Shown: positions 1-12,431 of the stretch, in pieces | How the letters are laid out: each line of letters opens with the position of its first letter | Position numbering within the stretch: the stretch's first letter is position 1 | Source of the DNA: Nageia nagi | Lineage: Eukaryota > Pinophyta | Length of the DNA: 64,000 nucleotides | NCBI GenBank assembly: GCA_050084985.1 | Contig: JBITNC010000002.1 | Span: forward strand, 16,368,001-16,432,000 | Direction of reading: 5' to 3' | Notes under the pieces: generated by a model | Database searches by the model: none | What the model was told of the DNA's origin: nothing | What the model saw: the letters and a program-made list of their open reading frames with translations, nothing else | Translations under genes and position numbers: made by a program

Positions 1-119
1 TTTCGCCCAACATTTAATACCTCATTACCTTGATAGATTTTATTCAAGCTTTTGTTGATATTATCTATCTTGTTTCTCGATACTTAGTGCAATTCTTATT
101 GTGTCATTGTCCAAAAATC

Positions 120-490
120 TTGATGTTGATGATCACTACTCTAGAAGTGCAATAGTGCTGCTTTATTTCCTTATCGTAGTTCGAAAAAAATACTTATTGA
201 TGTCATTCCTTAGAAATCATATGATTCCACCTTTTCCCCTATGTCAAATCATGACAACACTTCTAGTAATATTATCCTTTAAAAAGTGTAATAATACCCC
301 ATTTTCATCTCAATGTTGCATCATGATAATTATATACCTACTGATATCATCAAGTCTAAAGTATTATATTTTGCCTTTTTCCTTTTTTCACATCGTAACA
401 AATCTGTTGTTGATGTCAATAACGTTAAAGTGCAATATTTTACCTTTTGCATTATTCTTGATCATAAAAACTCCACTCTTCCATACAATC
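120..490 (+). repeat. Degenerate tandem repeat, unit about 69-77 bp
   Basis: Units beginning with a GATGTCA/GATATCA-like motif start near 122, 199, 268, 343 and 412, giving spacings of 77, 69, 75 and 69 bp. Each unit has an AAAGTGCAATA-like core followed by a TTTTGCCTTTT-like pyrimidine stretch and a CATCATGA-like segment. The last three spacings are multiples of three and an open frame (101-523) runs through, so the array could once have coded. The translation is hydrophobic and resembles no family I recognise. Confidence 0.5.
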
Positions 491-827
491 ACTTTCTTTG
501 ACTACGAATACTGCATAGTTTGACTGCAACTACTTCAAATTTGATCGTGACACTTCTCCTTTTGACCATAACATCTCAAATTCTTCAAATACTCATACAT
601 TAACATTTTATGGTACATCAATGTTCAAATCTTGGCATGAAAGAAATTTCAAATTATATCTTAGCTAAGTTACCTCATAATCGTAAAAGTATCTAAGGTA
701 AAGAGCTACTTTCCTCCATATTCCATTCAAAAAATCAAGTGCAACTTGTGAAAGAAGTATAATTATGTAATTGTAGGCCTTAGAGAGCCTATATTTATCT
801 AGGATAATGAGTAATATTTTCTTCCCC

Positions 828-968
828 TCATCCCCACTCCTCCTTCACCCCCTCCACCTCCTCTCGTGCCTTCCCCTCCTCCCTTCCCTCATTCTTCATC
901 TGCCAATCCTCCCCCCTCACTCTTCCGTTCTTGACCCCCTCATTCCTTTTATTTTCATTTGTCCCTCC
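828..968 (+). repeat. Pyrimidine-rich low-complexity tract
   Basis: About 140 bases are almost wholly C and T, with repeated CCTCC, CCCCTC and TTCC words. The tract stands out sharply from the A/T-rich surroundings. No gene begins nearby. Confidence 0.7.
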
Positions 969-3900
969 CTTAATTGATCTTAAGAACATATTTAAACAAA
1001 AGGCTATGAATCACACATATAGCTCTAAATTAAATTGTAAAGCATTGAACAATTTTAAGTTATAAACTCATCTCAATTAGCAAAACCCCCTCCATAAAGA
1101 AGCAAAAAGAGATAAGATATGTTGTTGAACAATTATCAAATCTAAAGAACAAAAACATAATACTACAATTAGAAGAAGGACCCATGAAAGCAACAATCTT
1201 AAATAATTTTTTGAAAGAAAACCTCCTCAAAGATGAAGAATAACTAACTCTTTTTTTTAATAGTCCAATGATTGACATGTAACTATTATGTGTCTAAATT
1301 GTACTTTACTTTTCATTATGTTCATTCAAATAAGTGACATAGATGTGACTTAGATATGATTTAGTTGTGCTTTGTTAATGCCTTTCAACACTATTAGTGA
1401 ATATACTATTATTTTGTAACTCTTATGTAGCATACTATTGAAAAATATTAAAGATATAGGTTTTTGGGTTCATATAAAAAAAACCCTATTATATAATTTA
1501 ACATTACAAAAATAACACACTTACTTTGGTGAAAGTGAAAGCTTAAAAAGATACAAAGAAGTGAACATTAAAAAATTGGATAAATTGAGATTTCATCTTT
1601 TCCTAATGAAAATACTATTAATTTAAATATGCACAATAATGTAATATTTTATGGATATATGTTAGAATCTCCATTCAGGCAACATTTTATTAATTGAGCT
1701 ATAATGAAGAAATAATCATGCCTTTATAATTGAAAAATCCTTCCTTAATATTTTCACTTTAGGGCTTAATTTTAGATGAAGACATGAGATAAACAAGGTT
1801 ACAACAATGTGGAAATTTTTGATAAGAGAAAAATCAATGCCATTGAATAATTGAAGGAAATAAGAAAAACTCTAATGCAAATCTAGAAAAAAGGTTAGTT
1901 TTAGGGCATTGGCTTAACCCTTACATTATTAAAAAAATTAATTATAAGGCATATAAAATTAGCAACTATGAGGTAAAATATTCCCAAAATTTAATTACAT
2001 TATGCATCTCAAAAGTACTACACTTGATGCATTATCTTTTCTTTCATCATTATCATTTCCAACAATTCTGACTTAATATACATTATATATATTTTTTATT
2101 TTCACTTTAAATTGTATTTTCCATAGGTTAATCACACATATCTTTAAGTGAGAAGTAAGAATAAAATAATAATATATATGTATAATATATTTGTATTTTT
2201 ATAGTACAATTAAAAAAACCATATTACTATTTTCTAGGATCTCATTACAATGTACTAAACATACATCAATAAACTTAAAAATTATGATCTATAGCTACAC
2301 ATCTATAATATATAAATACCTAAAAATAAAACTCTTGAATTCTTTTTTGTGGTCAAGACCAAAAAATGCCAATTGTAAATCAAAAAGAATCTTTTATATA
2401 GGAATCCAAAACCTAAAGTTTACAATAGTTTGGGCAACAACCTGTGATTGCTTATTTCAAAATACATTTACTAAATTCTGCTAAGTATCCCAAAATTGGG
2501 CATCTATCTTTCATTTACAAAGTACTACATATTTTAGTCTTTTGAAGAAGCTTTCTCCCTTGAATAAGTTTGTTACTAAAATTATAGGACTTGGTTTTGC
2601 TACCATAATGGTAACGATAGTAATTGTTATACTTGCTCCCATCTAGTTACAATAATAAACATCAATCTTCTATGGTTTTCAACATTATACTCCATTGTAA
2701 AACTTGTGTGTTGAAGGAGAGTTCAACCCCCTCACATTCATAATATTATCATCATTTTCTCCTTCGTTTTAGGAGTTCTTTTTCTCTCCAAAAATAGTTA
2801 AAAGTTATCTTCTTACCATCAACAACTACTTTGTTTGTTTCTTTATCCCTTACTTATCCTTCACTAGGATGTCCAATTCTTACTTATTCGAAATCTACTT
2901 TATTTGTTGAACTTTGTGTTACTCGATTGGTGTGAATATTATCTTGGCCTTGGTAGGGTTGAAACTCAATTGCTATTTTTCCAAAAACAAACCTCACTTC
3001 CCAAAGAACCATGGAAAACCCAAGATATAGTCACAATCTCCTACGCAACTGAAAACAAAAATGATGTAGTCATTGGGCATCATGATAATATCCAAGTTTT
3101 TTTAATTTGTCATCTCAATTTTTCCTATTTTCAAACAAGATCGATATTTGGAAGGGTTTCAAGAATCCTTCCTACCAAACTATAGCATCCCCTCTTTGCA
3201 AATTGATTGATGATACCTCACAAGATTTTCAGGCATAGCTTTTCTCCTTGTAGTGGAGGTCTAGTGTCAATCGTAGCCTCTTGTGAGAAAAGGCTACACC
3301 AAGAGTGTGGAGGTGCCTCTATAACTCATTGTGTCATTAATCATCGTACAAAAAAGATCTAATTGTAGCTCTTTGGGTCAAGTTTTGAACACAAAGGGCA
3401 AGGAAATCATTCTCGAGGGAAAGAAGCGTTGAAAAGGCAAAGAGTGAGAAGAGGCTAAAGCTTGTAGAGTGAACCAAGATATATCGGATGCAAACTTTCC
3501 TCCCATTGACACAAAATCTTGAATTCTTTATAAATAACAAAAATATCCTATTATTTACAATTATGTTATATTTAATATTTCATACAATGAAAAGTTATAC
3601 ATGATCTTTTATGTAAAATTCGATTTAATTTCATTTTAACAAAAAAAACTTGTGTTATAATGAGCAAATAGATGTTGAAACTTTTAAAATGTACAAGATT
3701 CAAATTTAAATCTTACAATTCATATCAAATATGGAAGATTACTATACTCCACTCCAAATACTAACGATTCTATTTTTTATTATATTCAATATTCCATATA
3801 ACTAGCTTTAATATAACCCCTTATATATAAAAAAATGTCGAAAGATATCATTCTCTAAATGGTTATCTCATTGTATTACTATATCTAATAACTTTTAAGC

Positions 3901-4715
3901 AATCATTCTTTGAAATCATCTAAACTTTTTTTTAATAAAATAAAAAAATTATAAAAACCCAAAATTTATTAGATGAATGACAAAATTTAAAATTGATATC
4001 CTAAAATTAAATAAATGTAAATTTAAAATTTAATATTATATTTTTTCTTTTTCTTATTAAAGGTTAATTTTTAAATACTAATATATTCGATTTTGTGTTA
4101 AAATTTTAATAAAATTAAAATAGTCAATCAACTGTTACATCAGACAAGACGACATTCAAACTCTCCCACTTCATACTGAAGTTGAGAAATACCTCTTCAT
4201 ACTGAAATTGAAAAATACCTCTTAAAGTAATAAAAAATATACATAATCTTTTATGTAAAATTATTCACTTTAATGACTCTTATAATGAAAATTTTCTCTA
4301 TTATGAACAAATGTAGAAAATTCAAATTCAAATCTAGACCTAGCGTCTCATATCAAAGATTACGATACACCATATACCAAACCAGATGCAAATTTAGATG
4401 ACTCCATGCCACATCTAACATGAAGATGAAGATGACCTCTTAAAAAAATCTTTTCCAACAAAAGAAATTTGATAATCAGTAAGGAGCTCTAGCTTCCAAC
4501 CATACCACCCGAAGTAGAGAAGATATTTTCACGAATTAAGTGACAGGATACCCATTTCTCACACACGATTCCGCCTCCTTACACGCATTCTCCCCTCTCT
4601 TTTGCGTGTAGTCGCCACTCTCCCACCTACAAATTCAACCTCAACACTCCTCCTCCTCATTCTCTGCAACCTACCAGTTTTTGGCCACAAAGATACAGAA
4701 AAAACATCAACAGCC

Positions 4716-6559
4716 ATGGCGGTGGTGCTCCAAAGTCCATCATCAGCCTTTTCACCCGCCGCCCGGCTCACTTCTCTGCCCGAAGGACTCCCCCAACTCT
4801 CACCCACCGCCGCAGGTCGTCTTGCCGCTGCTCCCTCTCTCTAGACTTCGAAGAGCTCGGCTACGATCTCTACGACCTCCTCGGCATAGACAGCGCTGCC
4901 GGGCAGAAACAGATCCGGGCATCCTACAGGTGGCTACAGAAGAGATGCCACCCGGATATTGCCGGGTCCGACGGGCACCATATGGCAATCCTCCTGAACG
5001 AAGCCTACGCCGTGCTGTCCGATCCGGACACCCGCCACGCTTACGACCGGACCCGGGCGGAGCGGGTTGAGGCCGAGGGATATACTGGACAACCCATTTA
5101 CTCAACATGGCACGGTCCTGCCGGGGAGGAACGGGCGGTTTTCGTGGACGAGGTGAAGTGTATCGGGTGCCTAAAGTGTGCGCTGGTGGCACCCCGGACG
5201 TTTGCGATTGAGACCGTGTATGGACGGGCACGGGCGGTAGGGCAGTGGGCAGATACCGAGGAAACCGTGGGCGACGCCATTCGGGTGTGCCCGGTGGATT
5301 GCATATCGTACGTTAGGAATAAACATTACCAGTTTGTTTTTGGGCGTTATTTTGTGGGTTTTTCGTATTGAATTTTTTTTGGGTTGTGGGTAGGTGGGTG
5401 GAAAAGGCGAAATTGCCCGCTCTGGAATTTCTAATGTCGAAGCAGCCCCGTGTGGCAGTGAGAATGAATTCGAATAATAGTGTTGGGGCGAGAGTTACCA
5501 ATGTGTTTGTTGATGCGGAGAGGTTTTTGGAGAAGCTTGCTAAGAAGAAGAAGGCTTCCAAGTTCCAGGTGAGTCTATGGGTTCTTTGAATTCATGTTTG
5601 AAGGTTCAGTTTAGTTCATAATTTGAGACTCTTGTTTGTGAATTTGAAATGGAAAGAGATACATAAAAAATGTTTGTTGCCATTATCTGCAGTTTATGTC
5701 ATTTTAATTGGTTGCAGAAGGGGAAATTGAGAAAAAAACGAAGTTTTGTCTTGGTTTCTTTGTAAAGTATCTTGTGAATTTTATTCTTAACTTTGTGGGT
5801 ATGTAGGAATCGCCTGCTCAAAGGGAGGCAAGGATGGCAGCAGCAGAGCAGATAAGGACTAGTGCAGGATGGTGGTGGCACCGTGTTGTGGGAAACCAAT
5901 CCAGAGAGTTTGTGAACTACCAAAGGGCAGCAAGGGGAGCCATTGTTCCTTTGAATTGGGAACCTAGCCAACAGTCCAACAGGGATACTGATTCAGACAA
6001 GACTAGTAACGCCAATGGGCGTTATGAATACCAAAGAATCGGTGTTACTAAAGAACTCAGCGAAGCTGCTGCAAGGCTTCGTGAGGGAAGGTCACCATTC
6101 ATTTCGAAACGTCGGCCAGCAGTATCAGATGGGGAGTATTGGGTGCCTGCTTCTCCTGAAAAAAGCAGTGGTGTTCCGTCTCCTGTAGATAATTTGGAAG
6201 CCAACAAAAGATTTTCAGCATCTGTTAGGAGAAGATACAATGCCTTCCATGAGGACATAGGAGAAAAAGTGAATATGAAACGTAGGGAAATCAAAATTGA
6301 AGAAGATTGGAAGCAAAGGATGGTGTCAGGAATACCATTGGCGACCGCTGCTGCAGCTGGTTTGGTAGTGGGTTTTGGAAGTGGAAGTGGAAATGGTGAG
6401 GCGGGTGGATTGGAGACACACCTGGCTGGACCTCTTGCACTCATGGTGATTAACAGCTCTGAAATGCAAATTTTTCTGGCTGCATCTTTTTGGTACATTG
6501 TTGGGACCTTTATGGCCTCTGTTATTAAAGCTCTCCTGTTTGCTAGAAATAAGCCATAA
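4716..6559 (+). CDS. Chloroplast-type J-domain protein with 4Fe-4S ferredoxin domain
   Basis: Three exons are inferred: 4716-5307, 5394-5568 and 5807-6559, with introns 5308-5393 (GTACGT donor, 86 bp) and 5569-5806, giving about 506 residues. The N-terminus from the ATG at 4716 is Ser/Pro/Arg-rich like a transit peptide. The J domain starts near 4844 and has HPD at 4949-4957. It is followed by a ferredoxin-like module, CIGCLKC (5159-5179) and CPVDC (5289-5303). Splicing at 5307/5394 gives DCISWVEKAKLPALEFLMS, the conserved run after this domain. Exon 3 is Trp- and charge-rich and ends in two hydrophobic segments, probably membrane-spanning. The family is Arabidopsis DJC76/DJC77/DJC82, plastid HSP70 co-chaperones with a ferredoxin domain. 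The ATG frame and the J-domain frame differ by one base within 4716-4844 (see findings), so the start is uncertain. Whether it is functional depends on that break. Confidence 0.88.
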
Positions 6560-8062
6560 TACACAAATATTTCTTCTCATCTTCAACAAGAAACTGACAG
6601 CAATTCAAGAGATGAGTCTTCACTGGAACAATTGAGATGGAGTTCACCTGTCATCTTTACTTTTATTACTCGCCATTGAGTCGGTAGCTCAGTTATCTGA
6701 ATATAAATCTCTGATAATTCACTATTCCATAGCTAGGACAAATGTGGCAGAGTCATTATATTATCTAATCTATGTACAGGATACCCTTGATCTACATGTC
6801 AGGTTTGACAAATTGTATAGGAAGGGAAGTATACACTGAGATCTATGTATGAAAAAAAGTTAATAAGCTGATAATACTATTGGAATTGAGAACAGAAGGA
6901 TGATTTCTACATGCTTTATGTACATGATTCTTTTCTACATATGACCCTCACAGGAACAAAGCAGAGGGGATATGCAAGTATAATAGAACTCCTTGTGTTC
7001 TATAGTCACTTTACTTCCAATACACCAACATTAAATGGTTTTCTATGATAGACAAACATGCTTTCAACAAAATCGAAATGAGATTGTACTTCCTTATATT
7101 CGGCATAGCCTTTCGTTGCTAAAGCTGTGTGTTAGTCAATTCGAGAACTAAAGCGCATAGAGAAAAAGAGAGCAGACAGAAATAAAGCAAGGGTTCTGTT
7201 GTAGAGGGAAAAGAAACATTCATGTAATTGTTTACTCTGTGGATGTGCAAGGGTTAAACATTGCCCAAATGTAAAGTATCTTGCCATGCTATACCAGTCA
7301 GAATCAGTCACTACCATTAGAATATCCTTAAGACCTTGCACGTCCCAATAATTGAACATCATCAAGCTTTAAGTTTACTCCTCATTTAATCATGTGAATA
7401 GAAAGAATTATGGCACCGAAAATTTCGCAACTAACAAGCCTGCAATCCTTTTAAAAATTGTTAGAAGACATAGCCACCAAGCTTAGATTTATTGTGCCCG
7501 AGGATCATCTTAAGGGGCACCATGGCTCCTAACATGGTCGTCGAGCACAAGCTCTGGTGGATGATCATGGGAGAAGGAAGTCAAGAATGTTCAACAGAAG
7601 TGTTAGCTACTTTTAAGGCCTTTGGTGTGCGTAACAAATTTTGTCAACACAATAAATAAAATTGTAGCGAAATGATTTCGAAATTGTAGCTATTACATCT
7701 TAAAATCGAGTAGAAGAAATGGTGACATTTCAAAATTTTAAGAACTATTTTATAAAAGAATTAGTTGTCTAATATCATTTCTTAAATATGTTGACACTTA
7801 TCTTCTACATTGTGATGTTTGTTTCGATGCTAGTGGATGCTTGTTTCGAAGTTATAGGAAACGTGGGTTGTGGTTATAGAATATCTTTTGTTTTATTGTG
7901 GAACCTGTTCATCAATGTATTAGTCCTCCTATTATTGTCTTCGAGGGTTTTTAGGTATATTAATATTTCAAATATAACCTTTTCTAAGGATGGAATTGAA
8001 GTGTTAGTTTTCATTAACTTAAATTCATAATTCTTAGCACCTTTGTGGTGATAGGACACTCA
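6560..8062. other. 3' flank of the J-domain gene and intergenic DNA
   Basis: The probable 3' UTR follows the TAA at 6557-6559. No confident poly(A) signal can be chosen among several A/T-rich candidates. The remainder shows no recognisable gene. A slightly GC-richer patch near 7497-7625 could be a decayed coding fragment but matches no family I know. Confidence 0.5.
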
Positions 8063-8238
8063 TCTCCTCTTACATGATAACACTCATCATGTCCTTACAG
8101 GATGTTCGTTTTGTACTTATTGGATATTTGTCGTGTCCTTATAAGATGTTTGTCATGTCCATACAAGACATTCTTCATGTACTTACAGGATGTTCATCCT
8201 TTCCTTACATGATGCACTTTTCTCCTTACATAGCACTC
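8063..8238 (+). repeat. 22-bp minisatellite, about 8 copies
   Basis: Seven consecutive 22-base units run 8085-8106, 8107-8128, 8129-8150, 8151-8172, 8173-8194, 8195-8216 and 8217-8238, with a looser unit before at 8063-8084. The consensus is CATCATGTCCTTACAGGAT followed by GTT. Unit length is strictly conserved while bases vary, so substitutions have accumulated without indels. Confidence 0.85.
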
Positions 8239-8932
8239 ATCTTCTCTTTCAAATCTGCAATTTTTTTATAGCTTCTCATGTGTTTTGAGGAAGTCTTTGT
8301 CCAATGAATACAAATTATGCTCTTGTGCTTAAGATGGTTCTCGTTCACCATCACATTTGATTTATATATACTTTGGTACAATAGGCGATTCACTTGGGCA
8401 AAATAAAATTATTTATAATATATAGACAATAAGGTGTGAAAATATCGAAGTTACAAATGACTATTTTATAGAAAAATCACCTTGAAGTTATGAAATTTTG
8501 GCTAATTGATCAATAAAAAAATTGATCCCAAAAAAATTCTTTACTTGACCTAAACCAATGAGCAAAAAAAATAATCAATTCTAAAATCGAAAATCCTAAA
8601 TATTCACTAAATAACAATAAATTGCTCGTACATAAAACATTGCCTTTGGTATTCATAAAAGAAAGTCGTATGATTTGCCTGTCCACAAACTAGCCATTCA
8701 TATCATAAATACTACTAGATCTGTTGTGTTTGATAACCTAACCATTAATACTATGTTTGATAACCTATTGTGGATATTGATTTTCAAAGGCAAATGAATG
8801 CCTACTTGAAGGAGCTTCAACAAAAATAAAAAGCAAAGTAAAGGACTCACAATGAAATGAGTAAACCTTCACCTTTACCATCGCCACCTCCAAGGTTTCA
8901 TTCTTCTACCCATTGAAGAAGAAGGTGCATGT
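8239..8932. other. AT-rich intergenic DNA
   Basis: No gene is recognised. A short direct repeat, TGTTTGATAACCTA/ATTG, occurs at about 8727 and 8754. Confidence 0.5.
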
Positions 8933-9574
8933 TGTAGACCTTAAATTGTGCAAAACACGAATATACATAACAAATAAATCGATCTACAATATAAGAAGAA
9001 ATAGATAATGTACACTATATCATATTATAACAAATATACATGAAACACAGCACCTGATATGAAGTGTATGTACAATCCTCAACAAGTAGTAATGAATCTT
9101 CAGAGGATTGGGATCAGATTCGTGGTGAGCTTACGAAAGATCTTTGTGTAAATGGATCAGTGGCTTGACCATCAAAATTTGGAACCTTTGATCTAAGAGA
9201 TGCATGCCACTAACAACCTAAAAGAAACATGTTGTCAACTGCATAAGATATGTCAAATTGTGTTGTGCGCAAGAGATAGAAAGTTTCAAAGATCAGAGTA
9301 TAACAATTTCTTGTAATAGGTGGTGTCTAAAGACATTGTAGCTTGATGAAGATTGCAATTGACAACTACCTATCAGAGTTCTTGTCATATCAAATAGTTC
9401 TGATATGTGGAGGTCAACCTATTTCACTCGCATATATAGCCTACAAAGACATAGAAAGGAGTGAAGGCTGACCTCTAGAAATAATATAAACTTTGTTATA
9501 TTTAAGATATTTTAAAATATAAACCATGATAAATGATATAACATTTAATATAGCACATGGCATTGCAATGTAAT

Positions 9575-10428
9575 TATTTACAAATAAAATTGAGCATGCA
9601 AATAAATAAATAGGCAAATATCTACAAACTCAATATTATCTATATTTGAGCTATGGATAGCAATTTATTCTAAATAGCAATAAACAAAATAACCAATTCA
9701 GAAATGTAATTGTACCAACCAAGACTGTAATTTGTGTACTTACCTCACGGAACGTACCTGACAACGAAAGATGAAGATGTTGGTGATGCACTGATGATGA
9801 ACTGCCTTTCCAACAATGTGGTGACCTGTGAAGATGCAAAGGGAGGATCGCGGGTGGCCCGTTTTAGTGATATAAGAGCATCAACGGTGTTCTTTGGTTC
9901 ATAAAGGAGCACCGACGACCTTCGTTTGATGATTCTTAACCTCTCGATCAAGTCCAAAGCTTCAATATGGATGTCTCAGATAGCAGTGTGATATCATAAT
10001 AGATCGTGGATGTCAGGATAGCTCACGAAAGGAAGCACACAAACCACAACCTTATAGGCGGTACCAAGAGATACCTTAAGGGGTTGCCACTACAAGACCA
10101 TACGTGGGATCGTGTGTATCCTTGTTATGTGGACTTACTATTAGATACCTTATTTATATAGATAATAGATAATACAACCCATGGGTCGGCATGCATTTAC
10201 ATAAATAAGGCTAATTCACAACATTCAAGATAAACATACCAATAAACAAGATAATCCATGCAATATTCGAGATAATCCATGCAATATTCAAGATAATCAT
10301 TATAAAATTCATATTTAAGACAAACATTGATATTATCATTTTAAGACTTTCAAGACATATATTTAAGCCAAGCATGTTTTCATTAATTTATTGATTTAAG
10401 AACATAAATTCATTTTTATGTGTTAACA
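9575..10428 (-). repeat. 3' LTR of the gypsy element
   Basis: The segment aligns along its length with 15855-16688 and ends in TGTTAACA. Its outer base pair has mutated from TG to TA. It contains an extra copy of an ATAATCCATGCAATATTC-type segment near 10253-10293, which explains its 20 additional bases. Confidence 0.93.
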
Positions 10429-10445
10429 GATGCCCCACTTTGGAT
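10429..10445 (-). other. Candidate polypurine tract
   Basis: Read on the minus strand, the sequence before the 3' LTR contains AAAGTGGGGCA, a purine-rich tract in the position expected for the plus-strand primer of reverse transcription. Confidence 0.5.
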
Positions 10446-10847
10446 GTGAAATAGAAAGAAGCATGAGGTGAGTTGAGATTTTGCATTCAAAGTAAAAACA
10501 CAATATCATAGCAAACAATTTGATAAGCGATAATAAACACTAACCATTCTAAACTTAAACAAAATCATAACAAAGCTTGTTAGTACTAGATACGGGTTGA
10601 GAAAACTCCCTTTTGATATTACCTTGGGCATGCTTGCCCCTTACGTTTTGCCATAGAAGGTGATAGCCTGATATATCTGATAATCTTGCCGCAACGCTGA
10701 TGACTCGTGACAACAAACCTGACAACACACATGATGATGACATGACAAACAACCTAACTACACATGACGACCTGACGACAACTTGACAATACCACATCAC
10801 AAGACAATACATGATAACCATGACAACACACATGACCACACATAGGA

Positions 10848-11415
10848 GAGAGCTAAGTTCCACACAACTGCAATGGAAGTTGAGACTTCGCACCAAGAGG
10901 TATGCTGCAGTTGCATAAGAACCGAACTCCGCAAAACAAATGATAAGCTGATAAGTGAGAGCTAAGTTCCACACAACTGCAATGGAAGCTGAGACTTCGC
11001 ACCAAGAGGTATGCTGCAGTTGCATAAGAATCGAACTCCGTAAAACAAATGATAAGCTGATAAGTGAGAGCTAAGTTCCACACAACTGCAATGGAAGCTG
11101 AGACTTCACACCAAGAGGTATGCTGCAGTTGCATAAGAATCGAACTCCGCAACACAAATGATAAGCTGATAAGTGGAGCTGAAACTCTGCCAAGAGGCAT
11201 GATAAGCTGATAATGGGAGCAGGAACTCCACCAAGAGACATGATAAGCTGATAATGGGAGCTGGAACTCCACCAAGAGACATGATAAGCTGATCATGGGA
11301 GCTGGAACTCCACCAAGAGACATGATAAGCTGATAATGGGAGTTGGAACTCCACCAATAGGTATGATAATTTGATAATGGGAGCTGGAACTCCGCCAAGA
11401 GGCATGATAAGCTGA
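10848..11415 (+). repeat. Two-tier tandem repeat: 109-bp units then 41-bp units
   Basis: Units of 109 bases starting GAGAGCTAAG occur at 10848, 10957 and 11066. They grade into about six 41-base units of the type GATAAGCTGATAATGGGAGC followed by TGGAACTCCACCAAGAGACAT (about 11160-11405). Both tiers share the GATAAGCTGATAA word, so the long unit is probably a short unit with an insert. 41 is not a multiple of three, and the reverse-strand open frames over the block are by-products. In the element's orientation this lies just before the 3' LTR. Confidence 0.92.
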
Positions 11416-11736
11416 TAACACAACCCTACAAACATGAGATTCAAAGCAATATTATCCTGGATATGACATTGGTCAAGCACCTGTGATATGTCCGTGATAC
11501 TTGGATGAACTGATTTACTAGAACAAGGAACGCGGGCGGTCCTTTCTGGTAGATTTAGAACACTGACAGTCTTCATCTAAGACCGCAGGCGATCCTTTTC
11601 TTGAGGATTCATTAAAAATCGTGAAGATCAGACCCCTACAAATCACCCCTAGATTCTAGATTGATACCTGGTTGCTTGTCCATGTACATCAAATGCTCAA
11701 ATCAAAATTATCTTGAAGTGTGTGCCCTAACATTTC

Positions 11737-11744
11737 TATAAAAG
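11737..11744 (+). promoter_or_regulatory. TATA box candidate of the antisense PMD gene
   Basis: TATAAAAG stands in a local GC-richer context (…CTATAAAAGGGGCCCC) on the plus strand, opposite to the retroelement and about 700 bases before the first recognisable PMD codons. Transcription would be expected near 11770. The intervening stretch could hold a leader with introns; an acceptor-like TTTTCTTGCAG ends at 12344. Confidence 0.5.
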
Positions 11745-12431
11745 GGGCCCCACCCTTCCTCATTTGGTCACACTGTCATTTTTAGAACTGAGAGTATCTT
11801 AGAGCTTGGGAGACTGAGTCAGAGAGGTCTAGCTGGTGATTTTTGTCGCTATCACTAGGTGATATTTCTTGTACTGCTGTGCTGCACACTATGGCCCTAC
11901 CAATTACACGTCGAGATGGACATAGAGCTACCTTGGTGGCTAATTCTCCCACCGGTCATTAGGTACATTGCATCTCTTACCTTTTTCTTGCTATGTTTTT
12001 ACCTGCCTTCAGATTTTAGCTGCCTGCATACTGATTTTCCAAGTTTGCCCCTAAGGTTTTCCTGTTGAATACATTAGCCCATCGTTTTTACCTTTTCATT
12101 CCATTTTTCCACATTTTGGTCCTATGGTTGTACCGCGCTCGTCCATACGAACCTATACCCCAAATTTTATCGATATTTGTGCACGAAAATAGGACCGCTA
12201 GTGATCCTTTCTGCCCTAGTTTGGACTGTGGGCTGTCCTTTTTACCTGGTTTAGACTGTGGGCGATCCTCTTTATCAGTACTATTTTTGCTATTTTTATT
12301 TCATGTCTGATACTGACTTGCTCTCTGTCACTCTTTTCTTGCAGAATCATTTGTACCTTATGTGACCATCCGGTAAGAGTGCTGCTTTTACCACTGCCCA
12401 ACAGTGGCCACAAACTAATAAGGCTTGAAGT

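Larger units (their letters stand above)
1..4543. other. AT-rich intergenic region, no recognisable gene
   Basis: Both strands were read for protein similarity and no family was recognised; the open frames are short and low-complexity. The segment holds a degenerate tandem repeat near 120-490 and a pyrimidine-rich strip near 828-968, described separately. The rest is A/T-rich with long A and T runs, typical of plant intergenic DNA and decayed repeats. A frame at 2904-3185 (93 codons) resembles nothing I can name. Confidence 0.6.

Noticed and set aside
4800-5231. 143-codon Arg/Pro-rich minus-strand frame
   Set aside because: It is opposite the GC-rich first exon of the J-domain gene, where stop-poor shadows are expected.
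6022-6564. 180-codon minus-strand open frame
   Set aside because: It lies exactly opposite exon 3 of the J-domain gene, whose sense frame carries conserved similarity; the reverse frame is a shadow.
10848-11415. CRISPR-like array
   Set aside because: The units abut with no unique spacers and the setting is a plant retroelement.
10555-11576. Long minus-strand open frames with repeated residues
   Set aside because: They run through the 109/41-bp tandem repeat, whose unit lengths are not codon multiples in step with the frame, and no family is recognised.
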